DNA of 64,000 nt from Oligoflexia bacterium (GCA_028277945.1 JANQFH010000068.1:62001-126000); one strand, 5' to 3'. Numbered from the stretch's first letter, positions 36,825 to 45,477 are shown. Numbers and translations are program-made. Notes: generated by a model from the letters alone, not told the origin.

Positions 36825-36855
36825 GTGAGTATATAGACGATTTTGGAGCTGCTTG
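36825..36855 (+). repeat. Left 31-bp direct repeat flanking the second DUF4143 gene
   Basis: This copy begins GTGAGTATATAGACGATTTT and matches the copy at 38115-38145 at 28 of 31 positions; all three differences are transitions. Together the copies bracket one AAA/DUF4143 gene and its promoter, like the ends of a small inserted cassette. Confidence 0.7.
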
Positions 36856-36900
36856 TCTGATTTTAAGGGCAGCCTAGCAATAGCCACTCTCTTTTTCAAT

Positions 36901-36930
36901 TTGACACCAATAAGAAAAAAGCGGTATTAT
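36901..36930 (+). promoter_or_regulatory. Promoter of the second AAA/DUF4143 gene
   Basis: Consensus TTGACA (36901-36906), an 18-base spacer and TATTAT (36925-36930) place the expected transcript start on or next to the ATG at 36938, so the message would be leaderless or nearly so. TCTGA and TCAGA form a small inverted repeat around the start codon. No Shine-Dalgarno is present. Confidence 0.6.
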
Positions 36931-36937
36931 TCTGATT

Positions 36938-38101
36938 ATGATTCAGAGAAAATTTAATCTACCAAAATCAAACAGTTTTTTCCTTTTTGGAGCAAGAGGG
37001 GTAGGTAAAACAACGCTTCTACAACAGCGCTTTAATAAGGAAAGTGCGGTTTTTCTAGACTTACTGGACGTTGAGCTTTTTGACCAATTGCTTCTTGATC
37101 CAGGAAGGTTTAAAGCTCTGATTAACTCTCCAGAGAATGTCCAAAAACGTGTGATTGTTGATGAAGTTCAGAAACTTCCAAAGTTATTAGATCTCGTTCA
37201 CTTAGAGATTCAGAAAACCAAAAGACAGTTTATTCTAACGGGTTCAAGTAGCAGAAGGTTAAAACAGCATGGAACGAATCTGCTCGCTGGGCGTGCCTGG
37301 GTGTATAACCTGTACCCATTTATATACTTTGAGGTTGAAGATCAGTTTGATCTCAAAAAAGTCTTAGAGTGGGGTACTTTCCCCGAAGCATTCCTGGCGC
37401 AAAGCAAAGAAGGCGCAAGAGAGTTTTTGAATGCATATGTTGGCACCTACCTACAGAAAGAGATTCAGCAGGAACAATGGGTCCGAAATCTAGAACCTTT
37501 CAGAAGGTTCTTAGCAGTAGCTGCTCAAATGAACGGACAAATTGTAAACAAATCAAAAATTGCTCGTGAGGTAGGCATTGACGATGTGACTGTTGCGAAT
37601 TATTTTGAGATTTTAGAAGATACTCTTATAGGCGTTACATTACCGGCATTTCATCAATCAGTTCGTAAGTCTCAAAGGCAATCACCCAAGTTTTATTTCA
37701 TAGACACGGGAATAAAACGGGCTTTAGAGAAAACACTCACTGTGGAACTTTTACCTCAAACTTCAGCTTGGGGTGAAGCCTTTGAACACTGGTTCATACT
37801 CGAAGTTTTTAAAAATGCATCTTATCAGCGGCTCGACTGGGAATTTTCGTATCTTCGTACCAAAGACGATGTTGAGATTGATCTTGTCATAGAGAGACCC
37901 GGTCAACCGAGGCTCTTACTTGAGATCAAGTCTAAGACTCATATCCAGGAAGGTGACGCAAAGGCTCTAGAAACCCTCGGTAAAGATACAGATCCTAGAG
38001 CCGAAAAATGGCTTGTTTCAAACGATCCTGTTGAGCAGCCATTTGGGTCAACACGAGTACTGCCTTGGCAAAAAGCTTTGAAAGATTTATTTGACGACTG
38101 A
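36938..38101 (+). CDS. AAA ATPase with DUF4143 C-terminal domain (second copy)
   Basis: This 387-residue protein has Walker A FGARGVGKTTLLQ (about 17-30), Walker B RVIVDEVQKLP, a sensor strand FILTGSSSRRLK, and a C-terminal nuclease-like DUF4143 core (DDVEIDLVIERPG, then LLLEIKSKTH). It is only distantly similar to the copy at 9175-10347, so it is not a recent duplicate. Its base composition is more AT-rich than the neighbouring genes and it is bracketed by 31-bp direct repeats, both signs of transfer. Function is unknown. Confidence 0.92.
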   Translation: MIQRKFNLPKSNSFFLFGARGVGKTTLLQQRFNKESAVFLDLLDVELFDQLLLDPGRFKALINSPENVQKRVIVDEVQKLPKLLDLVHLEIQKTKRQFILTGSSSRRLKQHGTNLLAGRAWVYNLYPFIYFEVEDQFDLKKVLEWGTFPEAFLAQSKEGAREFLNAYVGTYLQKEIQQEQWVRNLEPFRRFLAVAAQMNGQIVNKSKIAREVGIDDVTVANYFEILEDTLIGVTLPAFHQSVRKSQRQSPKFYFIDTGIKRALEKTLTVELLPQTSAWGEAFEHWFILEVFKNASYQRLDWEFSYLRTKDDVEIDLVIERPGQPRLLLEIKSKTHIQEGDAKALETLGKDTDPRAEKWLVSNDPVEQPFGSTRVLPWQKALKDLFDD

Positions 38102-38114
38102 GTCTAGTTGCCAA

Positions 38115-38145
38115 GTGAGTACATAGACGATTTTGGAACCGCTTG
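38115..38145 (+). repeat. Right 31-bp direct repeat flanking the second DUF4143 gene
   Basis: This copy begins GTGAGTACATAGACGATTTT, 14 bases after the DUF4143 stop codon, and is a 28/31 match to 36825-36855. The repeat does not form an inverted pair. Confidence 0.7.
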
Positions 38146-38232
38146 CACTCTCTTCATTGCCGCATGATTTGGTCTGTTCTTGATCAATCAAACCACCCTC
38201 CTCCTTTCGGGCGTGAACAGAAATCAAACTTA

Positions 38233-38261
38233 TTGACACAACGCAATATTATTGTTATTCA
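38233..38261 (+). promoter_or_regulatory. Promoter of the small secreted protein gene
   Basis: TTGACA (38233-38238), 17 bases and TATTCA (38256-38261) precede the ATG at 38289 by 27 bases. The -35 is consensus and the -10 matches 4 of 6 positions. GAGAGAG before the ATG can serve as ribosome-binding site. Confidence 0.5.
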
Positions 38262-38288
38262 AAGCCGGTACCTGTAAAAAGAGAGAGT

Positions 38289-38963
38289 ATGATGAAGGGC
38301 AAAATATACCTTTTAATTTCAGCCACTTTGATGACTTTGATCTCATCACCAGGCTTTGCAAGTGAGGATTTAGTTATTTGTGGCATGGACGATGCTAGTT
38401 CGCTTCCTGCAAGACTTGCAGACTGCAAGGCGAAAAATCCCGAAGGTCGTTTGCAGTGTATTAGAAATGAAGAAGTGATGGATGAGTGCGGGCTGAATGT
38501 TGATATTTCTGAAAATTCTTTTATCTGGGCTTTAGTAGCTAAGAGTGAAGAATTTGAGCTCTGGCTTGATACCGAAACCGGATTCATTTGGAGTACATCC
38601 CTTACAGTAGAAGCAAGTCCTGCTTTAGCTAATCTTGTTTGTAGTGGGACAATGGAGTTTCTCGCTCCTAGCCCTTTAGACAGACTTGTTTTGCCTGAAT
38701 TGAAAGATTTTGTTGATGCTAAATCCCATGGTCTTTACTTCGTTGCTCAGGGGGGAGAGGAACTTCCTGATTGGGGAAGGACTATCTCAGGACGCTGGAG
38801 CTATGATCCAATTTCTGGAACTAAAGCGGATCATGAAGGTAACGCAAATGTACGATGTATCCTAAGATTGACCCACCGAGAGATCAAAAATCAGCAAAAG
38901 AAAAGTTTAGAGATTAGCGGGCATCACCCCTCGCTTTGGTTCGCGCGTGACTGGGTTAAATAG
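38289..38963 (+). CDS. Secreted protein of unknown function
   Basis: This 224-residue protein begins with a signal peptide (KIYLLISATLMTLISSPGFA, cut before SED). The mature part has paired cysteines (VICGMDD, LADCKAK, LQCIRN, DECGLN, NLVCSG, VRCIL) suggesting disulfides in the periplasm, and a W-rich end. No family is recognised. It is AT-rich like the adjoining DUF4143 gene and may belong to the same acquired stretch, between the direct repeats and tRNA-His. Confidence 0.72.
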   Translation: MMKGKIYLLISATLMTLISSPGFASEDLVICGMDDASSLPARLADCKAKNPEGRLQCIRNEEVMDECGLNVDISENSFIWALVAKSEEFELWLDTETGFIWSTSLTVEASPALANLVCSGTMEFLAPSPLDRLVLPELKDFVDAKSHGLYFVAQGGEELPDWGRTISGRWSYDPISGTKADHEGNANVRCILRLTHREIKNQQKKSLEISGHHPSLWFARDWVK

Positions 38964-39001
38964 TAACAGCACGCGTTTTTTCGGCAAGTTAGTTTTGGCA
39001 A

Positions 39002-39076
39002 GGTGAGTGAGGGGACTCGAACCCCCAACCCCTGGAACCACAATCCAGTGCTCTAACCGGTTGAGCTACACCCACC
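39002..39076 (-). tRNA. tRNA-His (GTG anticodon)
   Basis: On the minus strand the sequence folds as a tRNA: 7-base acceptor stem GTGGGTG/CACTCAC, D arm with AGCTCAACCGGTTAGAGC, anticodon loop with GTG in GGATTGTGGTTCC, and T arm GGGGGTTCGAGTCCCC. The extra G at -1 and C73 discriminator are specific to histidine tRNA. CCA is not encoded. It stands alone, without other RNA genes. Confidence 0.95.
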
Positions 39077-39177
39077 GCACAAAAGTGCCTGTTCGCTCGC
39101 AGCCCTACCAGAGTTGCTGGGCATTTTCAACTCCGCCAGGGGTGCGCAATGGCGGCAGTAGGCGCCGAGCTTAGGCG

Positions 39178-39723
39178 TTAGAGACCCGGACAGCTCGAGA
39201 AAGGTAGGAGATCGGTGCAGAGCGGTGTTTCTGTAGCAGAGATCACGCCAAGACATAGGTGCACGTTGTTTTCATCACCGAGGGAGAGTTTTAACGGACA
39301 GTCGCTGAGCGACTGGTACTTGGGTACGCTGGCAGTACTGCCAACACAGCCTGCTGGATCGATACTGCCAAACATGGTGACGCGATAGAAGGTATCAGGG
39401 TCCAGAGGTGCTGCTGAAACATCGTAAGAGACATTGTCTGGATCAGCCGGCTGGTCTGGAAAGACAATGGAGCTGCCGCCTGATAGATCACTGATAGAGG
39501 TTGGCAGCGGATTGAGTGGATCAAACTGAAAAAAGACACAAGCGCCCGAGGTAGTGGTGAGCGTCTCCGAGAAAGCCTGTGGCGGGACAGCAAAGGGTGA
39601 TACCTGGTTGACCGGCGTATCGACGTCAATGAGGATAGGGCCGCTGCCGCACGCAGCAGACAGCAGACTCATAATAACAAGCATGCCCGTCAGTAAGAGT
39701 TTTGTCTCTGGCCTATACCGCAT
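39178..39723 (-). CDS. Small secreted lipoprotein A
   Basis: This 181-residue protein has a lipoprotein signal (LLLTGMLVIMSLLSAACGSG) and a beta-rich mature region with several cysteines (GACVFFQFDPLNP, PAGCVG, DCPLKLSLGDENNVHLCLG). Its general build, an outer-membrane-anchored beta domain of Asp/Pro-rich loops, is like that of the two lipoprotein genes upstream, but it is clearly more distant. No function can be assigned. Confidence 0.7.
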   Translation of the reverse strand: MRYRPETKLLLTGMLVIMSLLSAACGSGPILIDVDTPVNQVSPFAVPPQAFSETLTTTSGACVFFQFDPLNPLPTSISDLSGGSSIVFPDQPADPDNVSYDVSAAPLDPDTFYRVTMFGSIDPAGCVGSTASVPKYQSLSDCPLKLSLGDENNVHLCLGVISATETPLCTDLLPFSSCPGL

Positions 39724-39738
39724 AAATTCTCACATTTC

Positions 39739-40242
39739 TTAAGAGGTGACCAGGTTGACTACGATAGACACTGTCGGTGCAGGAGACTCTATGTTGTTAA
39801 AGGCGTTGCTCGTACCCTCATAGAGCTCTGTGCCGAGACTGTTACGAAAACGCACGCTAACGGTGTAACGATGGTTAAGCGGTAGATCTTCCAGGTTGTA
39901 GGAAGTGGTGTCACGCGGAAAACCACAGCCAGCAACAAAGGTAAGATCACAGGTAGTAGGGTAGGCCAAGTTGTCTGGTAGGCCATCTAGGTTGGTATCG
40001 AGCATGGTTCCTGCTGGAATGGCGACACTACCCGAGCCATCAAGGACGTTGGTTGTAGGTGGTTGGTTGACCACGAGAAAGACGACATCAACGACATTGG
40101 CATCGGTAAAGGGGTCTGTGGAGCTGCTAATACCACTACCGTTGATGAACTGGACGACGATCGTTGGGCCATCTTTTTCGCCACACCCAGGCAGGCAAAG
40201 TAGAACTCCTAATAGCAGCAGCTTAAGAAGTGAGCGCCACAT
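39739..40242 (-). CDS. Small secreted lipoprotein B, paralogue of C
   Basis: This 167-residue lipoprotein (signal LLKLLLLGVLLCLPGCG) shares with the next upstream gene the blocks DPFTDANVVDVVFLV, FVAGCGFPRDTTSY and LYEGTSNAFNN, so the two are tandem duplicates. It begins with an ATG inside the end of gene C (20-base overlap) and is followed by gene A after 15 bases. The beta-rich repeats suggest a surface or periplasmic binding role, unproven. Confidence 0.75.
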   Translation of the reverse strand: MWRSLLKLLLLGVLLCLPGCGEKDGPTIVVQFINGSGISSSTDPFTDANVVDVVFLVVNQPPTTNVLDGSGSVAIPAGTMLDTNLDGLPDNLAYPTTCDLTFVAGCGFPRDTTSYNLEDLPLNHRYTVSVRFRNSLGTELYEGTSNAFNNIESPAPTVSIVVNLVTS

Positions 40243-40666
40243 CGATGTTCACTCCCGAAGAGCTGAGGTCGTTGGTAAATGGGTTGCTGGTACCAATAAA
40301 GAGCGTGTTGCCACTGGCATCACGGCCGCGGATTTCTATGATGACAATCGTGTCTTTATCAATCAACTCCAGGTTGAGACGAAAGCTTTCAGCTGTGGGG
40401 GAAAAGCCGCACCCAGCTGCCAAAGGTGGGTCTGCACAACCCTGTGGAAAGACCAATTGCACCGTGGGATCATTGGGCTGCGACAAGAGAAAGATGACAT
40501 CGATCAAACCTGCTGCGGCAAAAGGGTCGTTCGCGCTGTCGACGTTCAGATTGATAAGAATCTCGTCAGGATCTTTAGTGCCACAACCCATGAGTAGGAG
40601 CATGGCCAGAGAGAGGATTCCCAGCAGGGCTAGGCGGATTTGCCGGCATGAGTGCGGGATGCTCAT
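40223..40666 (-). CDS. Small secreted lipoprotein C, paralogue of B
   Basis: This 147-residue lipoprotein (signal LALLGILSLAMLLLMGCG) aligns with gene B through DPFAAAGLIDVIFLL, AAGCGFSPTAESFRL and LFIGTSNPFTN. It is the first of three minus-strand lipoprotein genes with overlaps or very short gaps, so they are made together. It diverges from the periplasmic protein gene at 40764. The function is unknown. Confidence 0.75.
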   Translation of the reverse strand: MSIPHSCRQIRLALLGILSLAMLLLMGCGTKDPDEILINLNVDSANDPFAAAGLIDVIFLLSQPNDPTVQLVFPQGCADPPLAAGCGFSPTAESFRLNLELIDKDTIVIIEIRGRDASGNTLFIGTSNPFTNDLSSSGVNIDVALTS

Positions 40667-40763
40667 ACTCTCTATTCTAGCATGTCAGCGAAACGACGCA
40701 AGTATACAGTATTAAAGGGATTTCACCTTGACAGCAGAGGCTGGCCCACCTACATTAGTCCTC

Positions 40764-41894
40764 ATGTGGGTTGCTAAGCTGCTATTCGGGATGCTGTTTT
40801 TCTTTTCCCAGCTCGCCCTGGCACTGCCAGAAGAGAAGACCTTAACCACGTTGGTGGAAGGCAGTGGCACCATCCGTGCGGGAGACACGGTGCGGGCTCG
40901 CAGCGAGGCGGTTGAGGCGCTCATGAAAGAAGCCATGCGTACCGTGGTTGCCCAAGAGGTCGCTGCAAATTTGTTTGCCGAGTACAGCGCCTTGCTCGAG
41001 CGCCATTTTGTCGATCACTACGGTCGCTTTGTTAAGCGCTATAGTGTGCTGAGTGAAGTTGGTGAGCGTGACCAGTATCGGGTACGAGCACGTGTCGAAG
41101 TCGATGGCGCTAGCGTGCGCCAGGCTTTGAAGAGTCATGGCCTTAGTAGCAGTACCGTTGCCAAACCACGGGTGCTGCTGTTTATTGGCGATGTTTCTAT
41201 GGATGGAACCTTTGAAGTGGAGAGTCTTTGGTGGCAGGATATGGCTGCCAGAGGTGCCTACAAGAGCGCTTATGCCCAGGACCTTTTGGCGGCTCGTATG
41301 CGCTCGCTGCCTCTGACCGTTCTCTCAAGAAGCACGATTACCCGTGCCATCATCAATCAACGCCAAGCAAATAACCGCTACAGCAGTGAAGAGTTACTCA
41401 TTCTTGCTGCGGCACTAGAGTGCGATTACTTAGTTTTTGGCAAGATCTGGCAGCAGCTATCACGCGTGCAGCTGACGGTGGTCGCCGTGGGTGAGCGTCG
41501 AAGTGTTGGTAAGCTACAGTTGTCAGAGAAGTTTTTTATGGACAACAAACTGGCAACGCAGCCACAGCGTCAAGACGCAGTAGTTTATCATCTGACCGGT
41601 CTAATCCTTGGTGACCTGCTCAGTAAAACTGAGAAAGACACCAGCATTCTTGTGCACTTCTACGGTGTACCTAACCTTACTGTCTACCAAGAGCTATTGC
41701 TAGCCATGCAAAACATTCCAGCCTTTGCTGCAGTTCAAGAGCAGGCATTTAGCCCTCGCCGGGTGACACTGCGTTTGCAATCGAGTCTTTCAGCAGCCGA
41801 GGTCATGCGGCTGCTACAACAGAAGAAATTTTTTAGGAGCAAAGCTTCATTTGCCCTATTAGACGATCACAACGTTGAGGCAAAACTACAGTGA
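40764..41894 (+). CDS. Periplasmic protein with FlgT/LPP20-like N-terminal region
   Basis: This protein of about 376 residues has a signal peptide (LLFGMLFFFSQLALALP) followed by an N-terminal domain of the type in FlgT and related proteins (VEGSGTIRAGDTVRARSEAV, AQYRVRARVEVDGASVRQ-like strand) and a middle domain with a TolB/CsgG-like look (PRVLLFIGDVS, ILAAALECDYLVFGKIW). No flagellar genes are nearby, so the role is unknown; envelope assembly is possible. A TTG at 40728 after AAGGGA is an alternative start. The stop overlaps pgsA. Confidence 0.65.
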   Translation: MWVAKLLFGMLFFFSQLALALPEEKTLTTLVEGSGTIRAGDTVRARSEAVEALMKEAMRTVVAQEVAANLFAEYSALLERHFVDHYGRFVKRYSVLSEVGERDQYRVRARVEVDGASVRQALKSHGLSSSTVAKPRVLLFIGDVSMDGTFEVESLWWQDMAARGAYKSAYAQDLLAARMRSLPLTVLSRSTITRAIINQRQANNRYSSEELLILAAALECDYLVFGKIWQQLSRVQLTVVAVGERRSVGKLQLSEKFFMDNKLATQPQRQDAVVYHLTGLILGDLLSKTEKDTSILVHFYGVPNLTVYQELLLAMQNIPAFAAVQEQAFSPRRVTLRLQSSLSAAEVMRLLQQKKFFRSKASFALLDDHNVEAKLQ

Positions 41895-42436
41895 GTATTC
41901 CCAATGTTTTGACCGTTGCTCGGATTCTTCTCGCTATTCCGCTGGTGATCCTCATCTTACGTCAGGAGTTTGGTTGGGCACTGTTTCTTGCCGCGGTTGC
42001 TGGATTCTCTGACTTCCTCGATGGGTTTTTGGCTCGTGCCTTTAATTGGAAGTCGTCGCTTGGTGTTGTCTTAGATCCGGCTGCAGATAAGATTCTAGTC
42101 TCTCTGAGTTACTTCGCGCTCTTGCTATTGGCTGCCGTTCCTCTGTGGCTCTTTGGCGTCATCTTGTTGCGGGATCTGTTGGTGAGTGGGTTCTTCGTAT
42201 ACATGTTGATATGCCGGCGGCTGCATAAACCCATGGCGCCGCGGAATTTAGGTAAGATTGCCGTTGCTGCACAGATTGTCTTGGGCGTTGTCATCGTTAT
42301 GAACCTGCACTATCAGATGGAGATTCCGCTGCTGCCACTTTACCTTGTCTGCGCTGCCGTGACGCTTTTATCTCTCGTCGAATACACGGTGGTTGGATTC
42401 CGGATCATCCACGGCCAAACAGACGAAAAAAAGTGA
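41891..42436 (+). CDS. pgsA: CDP-alcohol phosphatidyltransferase (phosphatidylglycerophosphate synthase-like)
   Basis: This 181-residue membrane enzyme has the CDP-alcohol signature DGFLARAFNWKSSLGVVLDP (DG..AR, G, D..AD) and five to six helices, beginning IPNVLTVARILLAIPLVILI as in PgsA. It joins CDP-diacylglycerol to glycerol 3-phosphate, the first step to phosphatidylglycerol and cardiolipin. PgsA is the likeliest member by length and start sequence, but other phosphatidyltransferases share the motif. GTG overlaps the previous stop. Confidence 0.88.
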   Translation: MSIPNVLTVARILLAIPLVILILRQEFGWALFLAAVAGFSDFLDGFLARAFNWKSSLGVVLDPAADKILVSLSYFALLLLAAVPLWLFGVILLRDLLVSGFFVYMLICRRLHKPMAPRNLGKIAVAAQIVLGVVIVMNLHYQMEIPLLPLYLVCAAVTLLSLVEYTVVGFRIIHGQTDEKK

Positions 42437-42455
42437 ACCCTGGCAGCTTTGTCAG

Positions 42456-42484
42456 TTGACAACAGTCCGCACAACCCATATAGT
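42456..42484 (+). promoter_or_regulatory. Strong promoter of the M16-opp gene set
   Basis: TTGACA (42456-42461), exactly 17 bases and TATAGT (42479-42484) make a near-consensus sigma-70 promoter in the only sizeable gap before the 16-kb plus-strand block ending with oppF. TGAGGAT lies between it and the TTG start of the first gene. Confidence 0.72.
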
Positions 42485-42527
42485 AACTGCTTAGAATTAC
42501 TAGCAGTTGCAGCATCTTGAGGATGTT

Positions 42528-45095
42528 TTGATCACAACCGGTCGCATTCCTAACGGTACCACTATTCTCACCGAGACCCTGCCTACGGCGGAGTTTACCT
42601 GTTTTATGGTGTGGTCAGGGCGCGGTCGTTTTCACGAAACCTCAACCACAGCCGGCGCGACCGAACTACTACAGCAGGAGATCCTTAGCACTCTTGTCGA
42701 TTGGGCGATTGCTCGCGGCGGCTGCGCTAGCGGCCAGGTCATCGAAGAGGCCAGCTACCACTATCTTTTGGTACCACCGCGCCTCGCCAGCGAAGCACTG
42801 CAGCGCTTGGTCGACCGTTACTGCCAGCCACCGATAGATCCTGACTCTTTTGCGCAGCTCAAACAGCAAGTCTACAGGCAGTGCCGACGTCGCCAAAACC
42901 GCATCCATCTGCCACAGCTGATCGTGCAACAGCAGGTGAGCTCCAACGATAGCGTTGCTATGGACCCAGTGCCAAGCAGCGAAGCCTTGAGCTATGAAGA
43001 CTACCTAGACTTTCGCAGGCAGGCACTAAATCCGAAAAACCTTACTGTCTGTCACATTGGTTTGGGCCGAGAGCAAGCCATGTTGCAAACCCTAAAGAAT
43101 AGATTTGCCTCGCTTTCAGTAGAAGGAAGTAGGCGAGAAAGTCATTTGCAACCAAAGCGTTTGCATAAGCTTGTCATTCCCTATCCACACGCCGCGATTG
43201 GCGTTGGCTTTCCCTTAGTGCTCAAAAAATTTGAAGATTTAGTCAGCATGACGGTCTTTGCCAACATGCTCTCGATGCGACACGGGCATTTGGTGATGCC
43301 GTTCTTTTACCCTGGCAGGAACTTTAGCTACTGGCTACTCCTGTCGCGACGATTTGGCGATAGATCGTTATTCCCGTGGAAGGAGATCTCCAGGGAGATC
43401 AAACAGATTGTTTGCAACCAAACGGTGGATCCAACATGGCTTGCTGGGGCCAAGAACCTGACGATTAAGAACTTTCTAGAGGAGTCGGCGGGGATTCTCG
43501 GGCGTGCCTATACACTGTGTTACGCTTCCCAAAGAGATTACTATGGCAACGTCGATGACTACGTTGCCGCTGTTGAAAAAATCACCACCGTAGGTCTACA
43601 GCAGTTTTTGCAGAACCACCGTAACATGACTCCTGAGTACGTTATCAGTGGCGACGATCCCAAAAGCATGGCACAGTTTCTTGATACTTTTACCGACTTT
43701 TTCCTGACACAGCTTCCAAAAGAGATGGATCCCATAAACCGACTTTGGGTACATCGTCCAAGTTTGTCACTAGCGCCTAAAGAGGAAACGTCGCAGCAGC
43801 GAGACAGTAAAGCGCTTTACCGTGGAGCTCATGTTATTCGTCCTAACACTACAAAACCGACAAGAAAGATCATGGCCAACGGCATGCAGTTGCTACTGGT
43901 TCCTAATACAGATTCCATGCTAGATTTTTTTGGCCTCTATCTAAAGGGTGGAAGAATTTATGAGAGCGTTGATAACTGCGGCATTACGCAGCTGTTGTTT
44001 TCAAGTATCCTGGCGAGCGTGCAAACACAACATTCCCTTAGTAAGAGAATCGAATGGTTGGGTGGTTATATCGAAGCCGATGTAACCGCAGACATCAGTG
44101 GAATACGCGGGATGATCCTTGCCGATCATCTACCGACGGCGTTGTCGCAGCTGACTAGCAGTGCTTTTACTCCCGAGGTACCGGGCGAGGACATGCTCAG
44201 ATGGGTCAAAGCAAACTTGCGGGAGAGAATGCGGTTACGTCAAGATAGCCTCTTCCACCGTAGTATCGATCTCTTTTATCGTACGCTGTTTGGGGCCCAT
44301 CCGTATGGTTTAAGCCGATTTGGCACCGCGAAGAGCCTTACAGCGCTCACTCGAGATAATTTGCTCTCTTGGCATGGTAATTGGGTGCAACCACAAAAGG
44401 CCGTTCTAGTATTGGCCACGTCGCGTAGTAGCGATGAGGTGGTCCATATGTTGCCAACTCAGCAGAGTGGTAGTGACAAAGCTGGAGTGTCGCCGCCTGC
44501 GGAAATTCTCAGCCTGACGCGGCATTCTAAGAGCGGCGATGTTGTTGAGATCGATAGCGATGCAGAGCCGCTAAGTGCCTATGTTCTAGGTTTTGCTGTA
44601 CCATCCGCCATTGAAAGACAATGGCACTGCTGCGTTGATGTCATTCAGCACGCTCTCAGTGCACCAGGCGGGTTGATCCTGGCTGGTAGAGAACAGGGGC
44701 TGTTTTCACGGGCCCAGGCCTTTTATGTGCCGTTGGCAAAGGGGGGCGTGTTTTTTCTCTATACGGAATACAGCGGCGCAGATGCTAAAACAGTGAAAGA
44801 GGTGATTAACAAGAACTTGCGAAGATTGCGTGACCATGGGCTCCGTAAGGAAGAATTGGAACGGGCCAAAAGTTTTACCATTGGCAGTTACCGCCTTGCT
44901 TTGCAGGCGCCACTGCATTTGATTTATGAGTTGGGAAGGTGTCAACTTTTGCATGGTAACACAGACACCTTGCAGTATTATAGTAGAGAGGTTAAAGCTC
45001 TAACACTAGACGATATTCACGAGGCGGCACGGCAGTTGATTAACCCAGATAGATTTACTTCGGTCTTAGTACGTAGTGCCAATGAACTGGCCTGA
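42528..45095 (+). CDS. M16-fold protein lacking zinc-binding motifs in both halves
   Basis: This protein of about 855 residues aligns as two M16 (insulinase/processing peptidase) halves: each begins with an NG..IL..T or NGMQLLLVPN strand and ends with the RAKSFTIGSYRLALQ- and YYSREVKALTLDDIHEAARQ-like segments of the family. In M16 enzymes HxxEH binds zinc, but here the sites read AGATELLQQEIL and NCGITQLLFSSIL, so neither half should be catalytic. There is no evident signal peptide. A scaffold or peptide-binding role is inferred. TTG at 42528 follows TGAGGATG; TTG at 42507 is possible. It heads the opp block. Confidence 0.8.
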   Translation: MITTGRIPNGTTILTETLPTAEFTCFMVWSGRGRFHETSTTAGATELLQQEILSTLVDWAIARGGCASGQVIEEASYHYLLVPPRLASEALQRLVDRYCQPPIDPDSFAQLKQQVYRQCRRRQNRIHLPQLIVQQQVSSNDSVAMDPVPSSEALSYEDYLDFRRQALNPKNLTVCHIGLGREQAMLQTLKNRFASLSVEGSRRESHLQPKRLHKLVIPYPHAAIGVGFPLVLKKFEDLVSMTVFANMLSMRHGHLVMPFFYPGRNFSYWLLLSRRFGDRSLFPWKEISREIKQIVCNQTVDPTWLAGAKNLTIKNFLEESAGILGRAYTLCYASQRDYYGNVDDYVAAVEKITTVGLQQFLQNHRNMTPEYVISGDDPKSMAQFLDTFTDFFLTQLPKEMDPINRLWVHRPSLSLAPKEETSQQRDSKALYRGAHVIRPNTTKPTRKIMANGMQLLLVPNTDSMLDFFGLYLKGGRIYESVDNCGITQLLFSSILASVQTQHSLSKRIEWLGGYIEADVTADISGIRGMILADHLPTALSQLTSSAFTPEVPGEDMLRWVKANLRERMRLRQDSLFHRSIDLFYRTLFGAHPYGLSRFGTAKSLTALTRDNLLSWHGNWVQPQKAVLVLATSRSSDEVVHMLPTQQSGSDKAGVSPPAEILSLTRHSKSGDVVEIDSDAEPLSAYVLGFAVPSAIERQWHCCVDVIQHALSAPGGLILAGREQGLFSRAQAFYVPLAKGGVFFLYTEYSGADAKTVKEVINKNLRRLRDHGLRKEELERAKSFTIGSYRLALQAPLHLIYELGRCQLLHGNTDTLQYYSREVKALTLDDIHEAARQLINPDRFTSVLVRSANELA

Positions 45096-45477
45096 TTTCT
45101 CAAGTCTTGATTGTTTTTACGTCATTGTCTGCTTTGTTCACGAAGCTGATTGGCAACATCACCAGTCAGTCCTTGAGGATCTCGGCAATCAGCGCAACGT
45201 AAAGCTGATTATACAGCCCTGTCCCTATGAAGCGATTGAGTTTCTCTTTCGTATCGATAGTGACCTTCTTAGCCACCTTGCGAGTTTTGAGAAGGATATA
45301 TTTTGGAAAGCACTCAAATTAAAGAAAGATACTCCCAAGGAGGTGATCGAAACGTTAGCAGGAGACTATCATGCCTATTTCTGCGCTGTTCTAGAACAGG
45401 ATGAAAAACGCGTTCTAGAAACGGCCAAGGCTATTAAGAAACAGCATAAATTTTTCGTTGATGAAACTATGAAATAG
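45082..45477 (+). CDS. Uncharacterized small protein of the opp block
   Basis: This protein of about 131 residues has no signal peptide. It starts NWPDFSSLDCFYVIVCFVHE and continues in a helical, Lys-rich C-terminal half (WKALKLKKDTPKEVIETLAG, ETAKAIKKQHKFFVDE). It is not recognised. It overlaps the M16-like gene by 14 bases (20 if GTG at 45076 is used) and precedes the first receptor gene by 17 bases, so it is cotranslated with the block and may act in the cytoplasm with the transporter. Confidence 0.65.
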   Translation: MNWPDFSSLDCFYVIVCFVHEADWQHHQSVLEDLGNQRNVKLIIQPCPYEAIEFLFRIDSDLLSHLASFEKDIFWKALKLKKDTPKEVIETLAGDYHAYFCAVLEQDEKRVLETAKAIKKQHKFFVDETMK

